A DNA stretch of 64,000 nt, taken from assembly GCA_030248135.1 (NCBI GenBank), contig JASANC010002578.1, forward strand, positions 32,286 through 96,285, read 5' to 3'. Source of the stretch: Theristus sp. LFF4_11 (Eukaryota > Nematoda > Chromadorea > Monhysterida > Xyalidae). The notes under the pieces are model-generated. The model saw only the letters and a list, made by a program, of their open reading frames with translations. It was not told where the DNA came from and made no database searches. The position numbers were made by a program, and so were the translations under genes. Positions 12,576-24,623 of this stretch are shown here, one piece after another; position 1 is the stretch's first letter; every line of letters begins with the position of its first letter.

Positions 12576-13754
12576 CCGGTATGTCTGCTTTTTTAATATG
12601 TTTGAGTTTTATGTGCGTCCACGAACGCCAACAACAACACAGAACGAACGCGCACATTTTTCACTGTGCACATACTTTTTTGGTCGAAAGAAGACTCGCT
12701 ACGGCAGATAGGGCAGCATCGGACGCACACACAGAGACACAGTGATCGGCGCAATCTGTGTGGTCTCTCCGTCAGTGACACGCACGCTGTGCTGCTGCCG
12801 TGTGTCGTGTGCGCGCCCCAGTCGGACACCCACAGTTGCACACTCAGTTTTGAACGCGATAATGCACCTACTAACGTCAGTGTTGTATGCGTCTGTGTGT
12901 ACACCTGTGTCACTACTCTTTGCCCACTGTCGTTCTGTACGATGAACGGATCGCACTGCTGCGTGTGTTGTCACTTGTCGCAGCGTTGTCTCAGTGTCCG
13001 CCGACCCAGCAACGTCGGTGGCACACAACTTTCGGTTTTATCAAATCGCCGTTCGCTGCAGAGAGGCAGCAGTATCGCGTTCCATGAGAAGCCGTCAGAA
13101 AGCAACGTGTGCTCTCTGGTTGGCACGAGAGTCGTGTTTTGTTGACTGACTGCACTAGCGGACAATGCCAGTGGGCCACCCTGGTGGAGTGCACTGCCAC
13201 ACGGTCCGGCACAGCAGCCACCTATCGCGATCATTATTTATTCCATATCATCATCGTATTTCGCAACGGTGTGTGCGCCTTCGTGCGCATATGTGCTCTC
13301 ACTGTCTCTGTCTCTCGGCCTCTGCCATATTGTTTTTTCAGTCTTGATACAACACCTCGGCAGCGTGTTTTTTTAGTGTTCTGTTACTTTTTGTAATTTC
13401 ATCGGCGATCAAAAAATTGATAAATGCGTGTTGGAATGATCATTTCACTGCAGAAGATAGTCGCGAAAAGTGCGTTTTTGTTTATTAAACTTTCAGATGA
13501 TTCGCTCTTTGTTTTTTCAGAATTCCATCGAGGTGCGACGTATTTTGTGCACACACCAGCGGCGTAAACACATTTGCGTCACTTTCGATCCACTGCACTT
13601 ACGGACAGGCCGCCAACGAATGAACATTCACTTGAGCATGCACCGCAGCGTTGTAACGTAAGCATTACCATGACGCTGACATTTGTCGACAGTTGAACAG
13701 CGTGACCGTGAGCGGGCGCACGGCCCCAATGTGCCCGTCCACTTTCGCAAGCAC

Positions 13755-14603
13755 ATGTCGTCGCCGTCGAAAGCAGCACCGCCAGCAGTTCACAGCAACC
13801 GCAGTCGCAGCAGTGCAAGTCCGACGAGCAACGTTGACCAGCAGCCTCTGCCGCTACTGACCAACTGCGCCACCGGCTGCTCGGCGCCGCCACTGCTCAC
13901 CAGTGCGCTGTTGTTACGTTCGTCGTTGTTTGGCAGTGCTGCGAGCACAACCAGTGAAGACGTCAACACCGTCAGCAGCTTGGCAGTCGCACATCAGCAA
14001 ACACCACTAGCCGCCATCATTGGCCACCCACAGACACAGACCACCGGTACTGAACTTTTAGTACACGATGTGTGTGAGGTTTTTCGTTTATTGGAAGTTT
14101 CGGTGAAATAAAGTCTCATTCGGACGAACGTGCTTCAGCTGCTTCAAGCACCGGTGCCAGCGGTCACGTGCCGCCAGCAGTGACGTCGCCAGCACTGGTA
14201 GCAAGCACGACAACGGCAAGCAGCACTGCTCATCAACCACCGCCCACTTCGACTAGCCGTCTGGTATGTCAGTTGCTTGGTTTTCTTTTTATTTACGTTG
14301 ATCCGAGAATTGTAGTTCCCTTCCCCCAAATTCGACGGTGCCAAATCCAGTGGTTTGGTGTGGGGTAGATGGATGTGCTGAGCGTCCCTTCGACGAACGC
14401 TCTCGCCACGTGATCGGATCGGATTGTCACCCTCGTGGCCTGGTGGTAGTGCGTTAGACTGCAGTCTGTGCGCTCGGGGGATCGAGCCCCGCCGAGGGGT
14501 GTATAGGCACTTAATGACAGAGGAAACTCGATGGGCGCCCTACTCAATGGCGTTCTGTACGCTTCTCTGGGTTAGCCCTGGCTAAAAACATCGCCTAAAA
14601 ATC

Positions 14604-14634
<31 letters not shown>

Positions 14635-16996
14635 AACATCGGAACGGCCTCCCAGCCCCGCTTTCGCTGTTTTTGTAGCAGCAGTGATCTGAGCACTATC
14701 TCGATTTTAGTGGATTTCGGTTTATATCCCGAGAAGCAGGGAATCCAGAAGATTTGAAAGTTTTTGATTGTCGTTGTACTTCATAAAATCATTTCTGTTG
14801 CAGTCTAAAGCTCGCCTGTCGTTTGCAGCGGTGTGTTCGTCTGCAGCGTCGTGCGTCACTTCAGTTGCAACAGCAGCCAGTGGCCGTCCCGCTGGCACGC
14901 TGAGTCCACTGGTGCCAACAGCGGCATCCATACTGCCGCAGCCAACCAGCAACTCTGAACTCGAACTGTACACCGTATTGAAACGATCAAACCTTCTGCA
15001 GTATTACGGCACGTTCATTGCACAAGGTTTGTTCGTTTTGCCTATTTTTAGGTTTCAGTTTGAAGTTGTTTTATGGTTTAATTTGTTTGCTGGTTTTCGG
15101 GTGTTTTTGATTTCTGTGCAAATGAGTGAGAAGCGAGTAAGTGCTCTCCCGTAGTAGTTTTCTTGACATTCGTAGCCAACAGTTAGCTGACGATTCAGTT
15201 TTTGCAAACGAACATTGTTCCACACAGCAACATTTGACTACGGTAGTGGTCACCCCAGCCGGAGAATTGCAACAGACACGGACTGGCAGAGACAGCGAAC
15301 ATAAAACATTCAATGTAGCAGTGTATGTGTGTGTGATCATAAGTGGGCAACATACTGCGCACCATCTCTGGCCAATGGTTTCGCGCGCGACTGGCACGTG
15401 TATCAATCAATAACAGTTATGTAGTGCTACTCTCTGTGCAGTTTACGTTCGGTCACACACACCGAAAATGAATGCTCGTTTCATACCGTCTGTCATGTTT
15501 TACATAATGCAGTCGTTTTGTGCAATGCAGCGTATGTGTTCCCCAGAAAACGGTAGTCCGTCCGTCATTTCTGCAGCCGTTCTCATTCAGGTTGAGAGTT
15601 CGACAGTGTTGGGGTAAAAATGCAATGTTGTGTCCTACCATAGCAGGAATGAAAACTGATTGTTTTTGCTTTTTTACGCAGTTTACTGGAGGTGACCGTA
15701 CACATAGCGCACAAGCAGAAACTTTTTCTTTTGCGGACACGAACTAACGCAAACGGCGAGAAAGCGCGCAAAAAAACAAGAACATTCGAGAAATTTTAGC
15801 AATGATATCAAAAAACAAAACCGTCTTTTGGCAGACGACTGAGCTTAGCGGTCTGGTTCATTTTTTTCAATTCAACATATCTTCAAACGAGAAAAGACAG
15901 AAAAATGCGGTTTTTCATTGCGTTTTTTGTACGTTCGGTTCGTCAGACGGCTCTGGTTCGTTCTGCTGGCATATTACAAGCAGCAGCGCCGGTTGCGTGC
16001 AGTCTTTTTTCTCATTTCTTTTGCTCTTTGCACTGCCACTGCAGCCGTGTGCGTTTGCAGCGTTGCCCGGTCGGTCTCGGGTGCCGTCCAATAAATGATA
16101 CGCGCTTGCTATTTGTGCCCGGTTGAATCGCATCGGCTATCGAAAGTTACTCTTTTATGGATCGTCGTTTCAGTGGTGTGGTCGTGTGTATCTGATGAGC
16201 ATGTGCATCTTTACAAATGTATGACTTTGACTGGCCCTGGCTGTCACGGACACTGTCTGTGACCGAGTCCTTAAGTGCTACGGTAAAATCAGATGCAAAA
16301 AATTAACCATTTTTATATCCGTCTCAAAGTAGACAGTTTTCGAATGGATGATGCGGTTTTTTGGTGGTCGCGCCAGGGGCGGGCAGCGATAATGATTCAC
16401 TGGATTCTGATTGCAATGTGCTGTGCGGCTGAAGGTTGGCTGTGTGTTATATTGCAACAATCACGCTGCCTGCTCACTCGCTGTGATGGCGGTTTTTTAG
16501 AATTAGAAAGCGCCTGTGTTCAATAAACAAAGTACAGACGGGCAGAAGGACAATCGTTTTTTTTTGATGCAGCATTTTTTCCGGATTTTTCTGTCCCCGT
16601 CCCCTATCAACCGCCGTGACAGGTACCATAAAAACTATCTGCCTGTCTGCGCTTCGTCTGCGCTTGTTTTTCAACATAAATTTGTGTGTGTACGTTTTTC
16701 GCGGAACTTTTTCACCCAATCGTGGTGGTAACATTTTTTGTGACTTTTTGTTCCGCGCTTCTTGTGCGTCTAATTGTCTGTAGACTGGCTGTTAAAGTTG
16801 TGCGTGCTAAATCGGCCTCAGTTGATTGATTTGACAAAAAATAAGCTGCGAACTGCAGTTTCTTCAAAAAAAAACTCAGTTCCGACATCGTCTTGTGGAC
16901 AACGGCAAAAAATTTCCTCATGGGCAGAGGATTTTTTATGTCCTTTTGAATCTAGAATTTTATTGAAATCCTGTGCAAAAAAGTCCTTGAACGTGT

Positions 16997-17038
<42 letters not shown>

Positions 17039-20000
17039 CAAAATGCGGAATAGACAAGCAGTTTTTTTGAAAACATACCAATGCATCATGGGTATTTATT
17101 TGCAACATGAACAACATGTTTTATTTTTTTATTATCGCTCTGCAATAAAAAGGATGAAGCTAAGGGAGATAAAATTGCATTGATGGTGCAAATGCATGTA
17201 TTACGGTAAAACCGTTCAAATTCAGTAAGCGCTGAAACAATGAGCAACGGATTATGTGAAAGTGTATACGAATGCTGGGATAGCAAAACATCACAGCAGC
17301 AGCACTCATTTCAGCCAGAGTCTCCAGAGACCTCCGCATATCAACGTATACGTTTTTGGCAATATTTTACCTGTCTCAACGGAACACATTACGAACGGCT
17401 TCCATGACAGACTGAGAACGTTTTCTATCCAGCTATATTTCTGCACATAGTTGCCGTCATTTCATGGTCAAATTTTTTGAATGTCATTCGTGTTCGTTTC
17501 ACAGGGTCTGATTTGCTTGGTTTTTGAGGGATTGACTTTCTGTTGATTTTTCTTGTGTAACCAGTGTTTGGAGTATGGAGTTTGACAAGATCTGTGACTT
17601 TTGAGAATAGAGATTTGTCTTGATTTAATAGAAGCACGTTGGGCATGGGGTTTACATTCAATTGTGCTGTCGGGTGTCAGAAAAACCACATGCAGGGTTG
17701 AAGAAACACAAACCAGAAACAAAAAGCACCAATTTGCAGGTGGTGACGACGTTCATCAGCTACTGGAGGCCGGCGACGAGGAGTTTCTTGAGATTATGGC
17801 GCTCGTGGGCATGGCCAGCAAACCGCTGCACGTTAGACGATTGCAGAAAGCGCTTCAGGTTCGATTTCAAGGCATCGCTGCACTCACACTGACCGAATAA
17901 TCAGTCACATGTGTAGACTGTTCTACTTTTCTTTATTCAAGGAGTTTGGCACAAACCCAACGCGCTTCATGTGTCAGTATTCGACCAGCGTGGAGTTTGC
18001 TCCGTTCGCAGCCGGTGGCAGTTCACCAGCATTTGGTGCTTGCTCAGCGCCGCTGGTTGTCTCAATTGGTACGTCCGCTGCAGACACAACCGCAGCCACC
18101 ACTGGCCCATTGTCCTCGACAGCACCGACGTCTTCCGGTGCCACGGCTGCAGCGGGCAGTGCACTCGCGTCGCCTCCAGCTGTTTGGTCAACAGTCACTG
18201 CGTCTGGTGAGTCGCGCCCCGGTTTGCAGGCTTGAAATGAGAACTTTTGAAACCAGGCACCCAGCATGCCCGAACAACATCAAAATTACGAACACACGAC
18301 ACAATGAGAGCAACAGGTGATATTTGCCGTTTACTCATAATCTTTTCACGTGTTACGAGCCTACTGATTTCTTACTCTCGTTGAGAGAACATTGGCTCAG
18401 CCGTCCATCTATAACATATGTGCAAACCACCGAAGTTCGGTCCCTTTTTGGGTTTCTGAAACTTAACAAGACTAGCCACTAAAAAAGTAAATATTGCCAT
18501 TATATGTTCGTGTTTTGTGCGCGCAGTGACTCCAACCATTGGAGCAACCGCGAATATTGTTGCCGGCGCGTTCCTGTCAAGCATCGGCGCAGCGAGCGGC
18601 TCAGGCACGAGCAGCAGCGGCGTTGAGTTTGACTCGTGCACTCCGTTCGATGCTGCGCCGCTGATGGTCGGCACCGCAAGTGGCACGAGGGGACCCCCGT
18701 GGGTGGCGGCGACGTCCAGCGTTGCTGCTACCACTGCGACCACGTCCGACAAAACCGCCACGGCTGCCGCGAACATCCGACTCGTCACGATCGCACCACC
18801 ATCCGCTTCAACCACGCCCTGTCCAGGCTCGTGTTGCTGATATTTCTCCGTTGTTTTTGTCTTTGGCATAATATCGGTTAGCAAGTTGTTCTTTAAAACT
18901 GCTATTCCACAGTTCTCTCGGAATAGGGCGTTTGCGTTAATTTCCAGGGCTAAACGCAGAGCAAATACAAAAGATCTCGCATTGTGCCGCAATCATCGGT
19001 CGTTCGTTGGCGCATTATGAGCCAAAGCTCGTGCAGAACAAAAAGAAAATCAGCAGTGATCTCTTGGCTGTTATGCAACTGGACCAAACCGATCCCGTCC
19101 GACTGGAGCAGTTTCGCCGATACGCCGCCATTTACGGGCGTTTCGACGCAAAACGAAAGGCCGACAAGCCGCTCACTCTGCATGAGGTAGCTGCTAGCTG
19201 TTGGCGGTTTTTTGGTTGAAAGCGTAATTTCCTACTTCAGTTCAACTCTTCATTTCATGATTTCTATCAAGGTCCAGTCCATGGTACTTTCAGATTTCCG
19301 TAAACGAAGCAGCTGCCCAGATCTGCCTTTGGCGTCCCGCTCTGCTAACGAGACGTGACGAACTGTTTCCGTTGGCCAGGCAATGCGTCAAGGACGCCGG
19401 TTACCACTACGTCAAAGGATCAAAGTATCGCAATCGGTGCTTTTACTCCGTCTAAATTTTACTCGGCTAAGCTACCAAATAATGTTTCAGTTCATATAAA
19501 AACGATTAAAAACTGTTTATAGACGACCAGCGTCCGGCGATGATCCATCTGGCGATTTATTCTGCTCGAAACGAACGCGTTCCACTCCCGGCGAATCGGC
19601 TGGCAGCAGCGGCGGCGAAGAGCGCTCGCAGACTCCGTCCAGTTGTGCGGCAGAGACGCCACCTCCGCCAACAACGTCGAGCGTGCCCAGTACAACAAGC
19701 GCTCTTTTTCCGTCGAGCTCCAGTGACACGTTTGCTAAACTGGTTCGTTTCCTCTTATTCTCTTGTTTTTTTATACCGTTATAATGTACATTTGTGATGG
19801 GCGATTCAGTGTTCGCCACTGGCATATGACATGAGCACTCTCTCTTGCAGCCTCTACTTGTGTCATCAATGACTGGTGCCGTGTCAGCCGCCTCCACAGC
19901 AGTCAGCAACGTTGTCTCCATGGGCGCGTTGACGGCACTGATTGAGCACCAACAGAGACAGTTGCAACTGAGCTTACGCAGTACCCCTGTTCTTGATGTT

Positions 20001-20216
20001 CAAGCAGCAGCAGCAAATAGCCGAATGGACACGGTCGATGCTGGCAGCACTCAGCCGCCCACAAGCGGCACTGAGCCGGATGAACACGCCGCTGCCGAGT
20101 GGAGCATCGTCAAACGGGAACCGTCCTCGGACGCAAGTGGCGACGATTCGCCGAACGGCACTGCAACTCGACAGAACAAAGGGATAAATGTGCGCTCGTT
20201 GACAGACAGGTGGTGA
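13755..20216 (+). CDS. mab-10: NAB-family transcriptional co-regulator (NAB1/2, MAB-10 type)
   Basis: Exons used: 13755-14060, 14114-14263, 14804-15026, 17740-17858, 17942-18206, 18527-18826, 18948-19186, 19294-19436, 19523-19742, 19851-20216, about 776 residues. The NCD1 domain is split over 14804-15026 and 17740-17858 ([40 protein letters not shown]). NCD2 is at 18948-19436 ([21 protein letters not shown]; [35 protein letters not shown]). Ala/Ser/Thr-rich linkers separate them, and the C-terminus carries IVKREP, a possible SUMO site. NAB proteins bind EGR-type zinc-finger factors in the nucleus; C. elegans MAB-10 acts with LIN-29 in developmental timing. The first exons and the start are uncertain, and the exon ending at 18826 needs a GC donor. 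Confidence 0.88.
14429..14635 (+). mobile_element. tRNA-derived SINE with (CAA)n tail
   Basis: Lies in an intron of the NAB gene. The head is tRNA-like: an A box TGGCCTGGTGG, a B box GGATCGAGCCC, and acceptor-like ends ACCCTCG and CGAGGGG that pair. The anticodon region is not clean (CTGCAGT, possibly Cys-type GCA), so it is not called a functional tRNA. About 110 bp of unrelated body follows, then (CAA)n at about 14605-14635. This head-body-simple-tail layout is typical of a pol III SINE mobilised by a LINE. Confidence 0.8.
16991..17036. repeat. (GT)n microsatellite in NAB intron
   Basis: A GT dinucleotide run inside the 2.7 kb intron between the two NCD1 exons (15027-17739). The rest of that intron shows no supported gene. 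Confidence 0.95.
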
Positions 20217-21957
20217 CACGCAGTCAACATTGTTGGTGACGTTGCTCTTTCTTGCACTGGTTATTCTCTACTTACTTTACTTTACTTCACAGCAGCTGTC
20301 ATTTTAATTAATTTTTCTGCACTTGTTCTTGCATTATTTTTCAAGTCTACCGGTTTTGGTTATTTCGCTATAGTCAGTTTTTAGTTTCCATTGCAGTTCA
20401 TCTTGCCTGATTGTTTCTGATCAACTGGATCTTAGATCGATTACATGTATGCCGTATTCCAAACGGATTTGGCTTGTGAATTTCAGTTTCACTAGAATTC
20501 AACACTGAGAATTTAGCTGAGTGCGCAGATGACAATTCGAACTCAGTGTGTTATGCCAGGTTATTTGTTTTCAATTGTTGGCGACGGTCTACTTTTTCTT
20601 TAATTAAGCAACTCTCCCTATCTTCCCTCGACATGTTTCATGTTTATTTCATGTTTGTTTTTTGTTTGTCAACGTTGAAAAGGTCGTGGTGACTTTCGCT
20701 GTGCGTCTCATGATTAAAAAGTAATCACTGCATTGCGACAATCATGGGATTTGCAGCGCTTTTTGTCAAATGTCATTAATTGTATGTTTGCAGGCAGCTT
20801 GTTGCCGTGGTTTTGTGTGTCCCAACCGAAGGATGGGCTATACTGATCATTATTTTGTTTTCTTTATGTTAAAAACTAACAAATTTGTCGCTGCACCGAG
20901 TGCAGCATAACGAATGTGTTTGTGATACAATGTTGTACAATAAGGTTTCAAGTCCTTTGATTTCAATTTGTAACAGTTCAGTCGCGACCGAGTCACGACG
21001 CGTTTTTTCTGTTTTCTTTGATCGTATTTTATTTAATTGATTTTCATTGAATTGATCTAGGAGGTCGTCTCATTTATTCCGTTACAAACTAATTTTTAAA
21101 ACGGCACATGTGTTCTTAGTTTTTATAAAGGGACTGTGATTTGTTCCTTTTGTTGGTGAACGCTTTTCACGTTTTGTATTTGTAATTATTGCTTCTTGAC
21201 AAGCAAACTTTCATTTTAACTTTTTTAAATCGAAACTAAAGTTACTGGGTTCATTGTAGCATATAAATTGGTGTCTTTTTAAATTCCTGATGTTTTGAAG
21301 CCGGAAAGATCTGACCTTGGTTTGTTTGTTTGTGATGGTTTACGCGACTTGAAACGCGAAGCGTGCTGCAGCAGCAGTCTCTTGTCTCTTGTGATGTTGT
21401 TTTTTTGTCCCGGTTTCGGCTCAGCCGACAATAAACACATATTTATTACTTATACAGTAACCAATGTTGTTCACAATGTGTCAAACACACGCAACACCAC
21501 CCGCCATCTTTGTATTTTCATTTGAACTCCAAAGAATACGTGAAAATGGTGATTTTGACGCTGCCAGGTAGTCTGCGATACTTACGCTAATCTTTCGGCA
21601 ATACCTGACATATTTTTTAAGATGTTTGAACCTACAGTATATGTGATATCAGTCTTCTAGAACTCTTCAAAGATCCCGTTTTTTGGTTTATGAACTGTAT
21701 TGTACTTTTTAAAAAGTTTTCAAAAATGTTGTCCAAAATAATGGTGCTGTGAAAAATGCACGCTAAACATGAGACATTGGATTTTCGAGGTGAATTTTAC
21801 ACTCATCATGATGGATTGAGCGTTTGGTTGATGTGTACGACACAATGATTGAAACTTGCGTCTTTTTCTAATTATATCAAACTAAGCTTCTGTTCTTTTT
21901 ATGCGTATTTTTATTACTTCAACAGTTTAAAACTTCATCCTTATTTTTTCTTCTTTA
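20217..21957. other. 3' flank of the NAB gene
   Basis: T-rich, presumably including the 3' UTR of the NAB gene. No exon was recognised on either strand. Confidence 0.4.
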
Positions 21958-23442
21958 AGGCCCGTTTAGCCGTCCGGACGTTGACGCACGTCGCCGTACA
22001 GACAGACACGGACGCATAAACGATGACGTGAGGTGAAGTGACGTGCCGCATGGTTTTAGAATTTTTGCTCGTTTATGCGTCCGTACGGCGACGTGCGTCG
22101 ACGTGCAGACAGATACGGACGCATAAACGATGACGTGCCGTGAAGTGACGTGCCGTGACGTGCCGGATGGTTTTAGAATTTTTGCTCGTTTATGCCCCTG
22201 TACGGCGACGTGCGTCGACGTTCAGACAGATACGGACGCATAAACGATGACGTGACGTGCCGTGCCGTGACGTTCTATTTTAGATTCTGCTCTAAAAAGC
22301 CGTACGTCACCAAGCAGAATTCAATAAAGTTATGTGCCAAATTGAAATTGAATATTTGCGACAACAACCACTTTTGACTGCAGAATGGAGATTGCAACTC
22401 AAATTCGAAACAACCCACAGATTCAAGTCTTTTGAAATTTCGTCTTTCGCTCGCTCAAGTCTTTCGAGCAGGCGAAAACACATTGTGTTTTCCAACAGGG
22501 CGCGTGCACAAATAGTTTGCTGCGGCTGCACAATTGATATGGCCTATACAGCCATCGGCAATAATGGCAGCATGGCGCAGTGGTTAGTTAATGGTTCGAC
22601 TCGCATACTGTGCACATGAAAATTTTCACCTTTTTTGCCGCACGACAAATTCTTTAGTGTTCTGAGGATTGCTATGATTTCAAAACAAAGTCACTCACAA
22701 ATTTGCATTCAGCACTTCAGGCTCTGTTTTTTTGTTGTGAATAGCCAAAGAACCAGCTAATGGTTGGTGATCGTGATGCATACATTTTGTCCAAACCAAT
22801 CTCATCCTCCCCACAGCAATGCCTGCACAGAAAGCATGCATCACGTGACCACCAACCAATCAGCTGATTCCCTATAATTTAGAGTTCGACTGTGGAGTTC
22901 ATGTGATGGCTGAAACTCACTGAATTAGTGAATTCACTGAATAAAAGCTAAACTGCTGACATTTTTGTTTGAGAATACAGTAAATAATCAGAAAAAATGT
23001 CTCATTTCAGGACGATAATGAGTGAGCAAGTGCTCACCACAATGAAGAACAACAAAAGTAAACAAAATTGATAAAATCGAACTTTGACGCACGGCTTTTT
23101 AGGGGAGAGCCTAAAACCATCCGGCGCGTCACGGCACGTCACGTCATCGTTTATGCGTCCGTATCTGTCTGAACGTCGACGCACGTCGCCGTACAGGAGC
23201 ATGAACGAGCGCGTGTTCTAAAACCATCCGGCACGTCGCGGCACGTCACGTCATCGTTTATGCGTCCGTATCTGTCTGAACGTCGACGTACGTCGCCGTA
23301 CAGGGGCATAAACGAGCAAAAATTCTAAAACAAGACGTGACGTGCCGTGACGTGCCGGATAGCTCTTTTTTGCAGCATAAACGAGGTTTGACGTGACGTG
23401 ACGTGCCGTGCCGGATGCAAATACGGACGGCTAAACGGGCCT
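21958..23442. mobile_element. fold-back Harbinger-like non-autonomous element
   Basis: A 1,485-bp element with terminal inverted repeats starting AGGCCCGTTTAGCCGTCC and ending with the reverse complement GGACGGCTAAACGGGCCT. It is flanked by a 3-bp TTA duplication (21955-21957 and 23443-23445). Each arm is about 350 bp, made of repeated units of roughly 120-130 bp built on CGTACGGCGACGTGCGTCGACGT and ACGGACGCATAAACGATGACGT-like words. The middle (about 22310-23090) is single-copy and AT-rich, with no transposase. TTA duplications and GGCCC-type ends are characteristic of PIF/Harbinger elements. A family B MITE has inserted inside it. Confidence 0.82.
22755..22892. mobile_element. MITE family B, copy 3, nested in the Harbinger-like element
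   Basis: Shares the GCACAGAAAGCATGCATCACGTGACCACCAA core and the right end (CTGATTCCCTATAATTTAGA, then GTTCGACTG) with the copies at 6110 and 9565. The outer left end is eroded. Its position inside the fold-back element shows the order of insertion. Confidence 0.65.
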
Positions 23443-23445
23443 TTA

Positions 23446-24323
23446 CGGTTGCAATTGTTTTTCATAATTTTTCTGTTTTTAGCAAGAGTTCGTGTTCATA
23501 AAAGATTTTATTACCGATATTCATCTGAACATTGTTTTGTATAATCCACTTCGTCTCGACAGCGTTGCTTTCAGTCGTTTTTGGTTTCATATATTTATAT
23601 TTGGTATTTGTTTTTGTTTTTTAATATTTATCACCAAAAACGAAATCGACTGTTACAGAGAAAAGTTTGAAAGTACGCTTTTTTATCAAATAAAACTTAT
23701 AATAGAAATGCAAATTTTATTTCACATTCAGCTGGTGTGTGAGTGGCATGTATGGAAATGTAGTTTTAGTTTTATTCCAGGTTTTTGCAATCGAAAAATA
23801 TACAATTACAAAAGTTTTGCCGTTTGCTTGAATCGCGCAGACGCAACTATCGCCCGCAGATATTGCATCTCACGAAAAAAGCTGGTCTTTTGGCACCCAT
23901 TTTTTGGTGATTTTTGGTGTCATGCCATTTTGGGGCCTTAAAGCGCGATACAAGAAACAGTTGTGGGTGTACGCGTGCTTACCAGAGATGCGCGACACCG
24001 CACAGCTGATAGTTGCACCTGCCACGGTTATTTTCAAGGCATTACACCGATTGGCAACAAAAAGGACGGTCACCAAAAAGGACACTGAAATGCAGTTTTT
24101 GCCGTGCTGCAGGGAAATGTTGCGCCGCGTCCCCCGCGCTCTTGATTCAAACGAACGACGCCACTCATGCGTTTGAACGAAAACGCGCTTGCACTCGACA
24201 GATGTGTTAAGCGATTTTAAAATAATACAATTATCACCGCAACCTAATTAGAGCGTTTCTTGCAAACGTGAGAGCTCAGTTGGTGTTGTGCTACACACAT
24301 GGGGCAGCATCGATCCAGTGGTT
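23446..24323. other. spacer without recognised gene
   Basis: AT-rich DNA with one long open frame at 23492-23941 (plus) that is hydrophobic and Phe/Ile-rich. It matches no family I know and probably reflects base composition. Confidence 0.35.
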
Positions 24324-24623
24324 TCAACCGAGTCTCAAGCGTGCGTTCACATTCGGTCGCCGTTTGTCATAGCGCCCGTGGTATTCACCGTGGTCGCTCT
24401 CGGGCGCATACGCCTGCTAAGACAATGTTTTGTTGTGGTTTAGTTTGTTATTAGTATATTTATTACAGAAAATAATAATAAAAAGCACTCCATATCGTAC
24501 ATATTCGGCTGGCATTTCATTGTAGTACGACTTGTGCACATCATAGGGCTTTGCGTCCGCCTCGGCGTTGATGACGCACAGCACGCACGCCACCACCAAC
24601 ACAAAAACGACCAATTTTTGCAT
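24324..24623 (-). CDS. small secreted precursor, probable amidated neuropeptide
   Basis: Exon 1 runs from the ATG at 24623 to 24489 and exon 2 from 24416 to the stop at 24324, giving 75 residues. An alternative donor would end exon 1 at 24501 in the same phase and shorten the product by four residues. The N-terminus is a clear signal peptide (KLVVFVLVVACVLCVINA). The Tyr-rich mature part is followed by a dibasic KR and then the last 11 residues, RPNVNARLRLG, before TGA. A C-terminal Gly after RLRL is what peptidyl-glycine amidation needs, so the product would be an RLRL-amide, resembling FMRFamide-like or short NPF-like peptides. YVRYG occurs upstream but is not flanked by dibasic sites. The family is inferred, not recognised. 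Confidence 0.55.

Larger units (their letters stand above)
7939..13754. other. 5.8 kb spacer upstream of the NAB gene
   Basis: Apart from MITE B copy 2 and the (TG)/(CA) tracts listed separately, I see no supported gene. From about 9000 onward the DNA is rich in TGTG, CACA and CGCACG words, so long open frames occur in several phases at once and encode Val/Cys or Thr/His repeats; these are artefacts. The upstream exons and promoter of the NAB gene may lie here. Confidence 0.4.

Noticed and set aside
10264..13145. Many open frames of 70-170 codons around the (TG)n/(CA)n tracts
   Set aside because: They encode Val-Cys, Thr-His or similar dipeptide repeats, overlap in several phases, and have no splice logic or family similarity.
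17946..18992. Open frames overlapping the NAB exons on both strands (for example 18992-18372 minus)
   Set aside because: They come from the GC-rich Ala/Ser/Thr coding sequence. The NAB frame is supported by conserved NCD1 and NCD2 and matched splice phases.
23492..23941. 149-codon plus-strand open frame, Phe/Ile-rich
   Set aside because: Composition follows the T-rich DNA; no regular membrane pattern or motif supports a gene.
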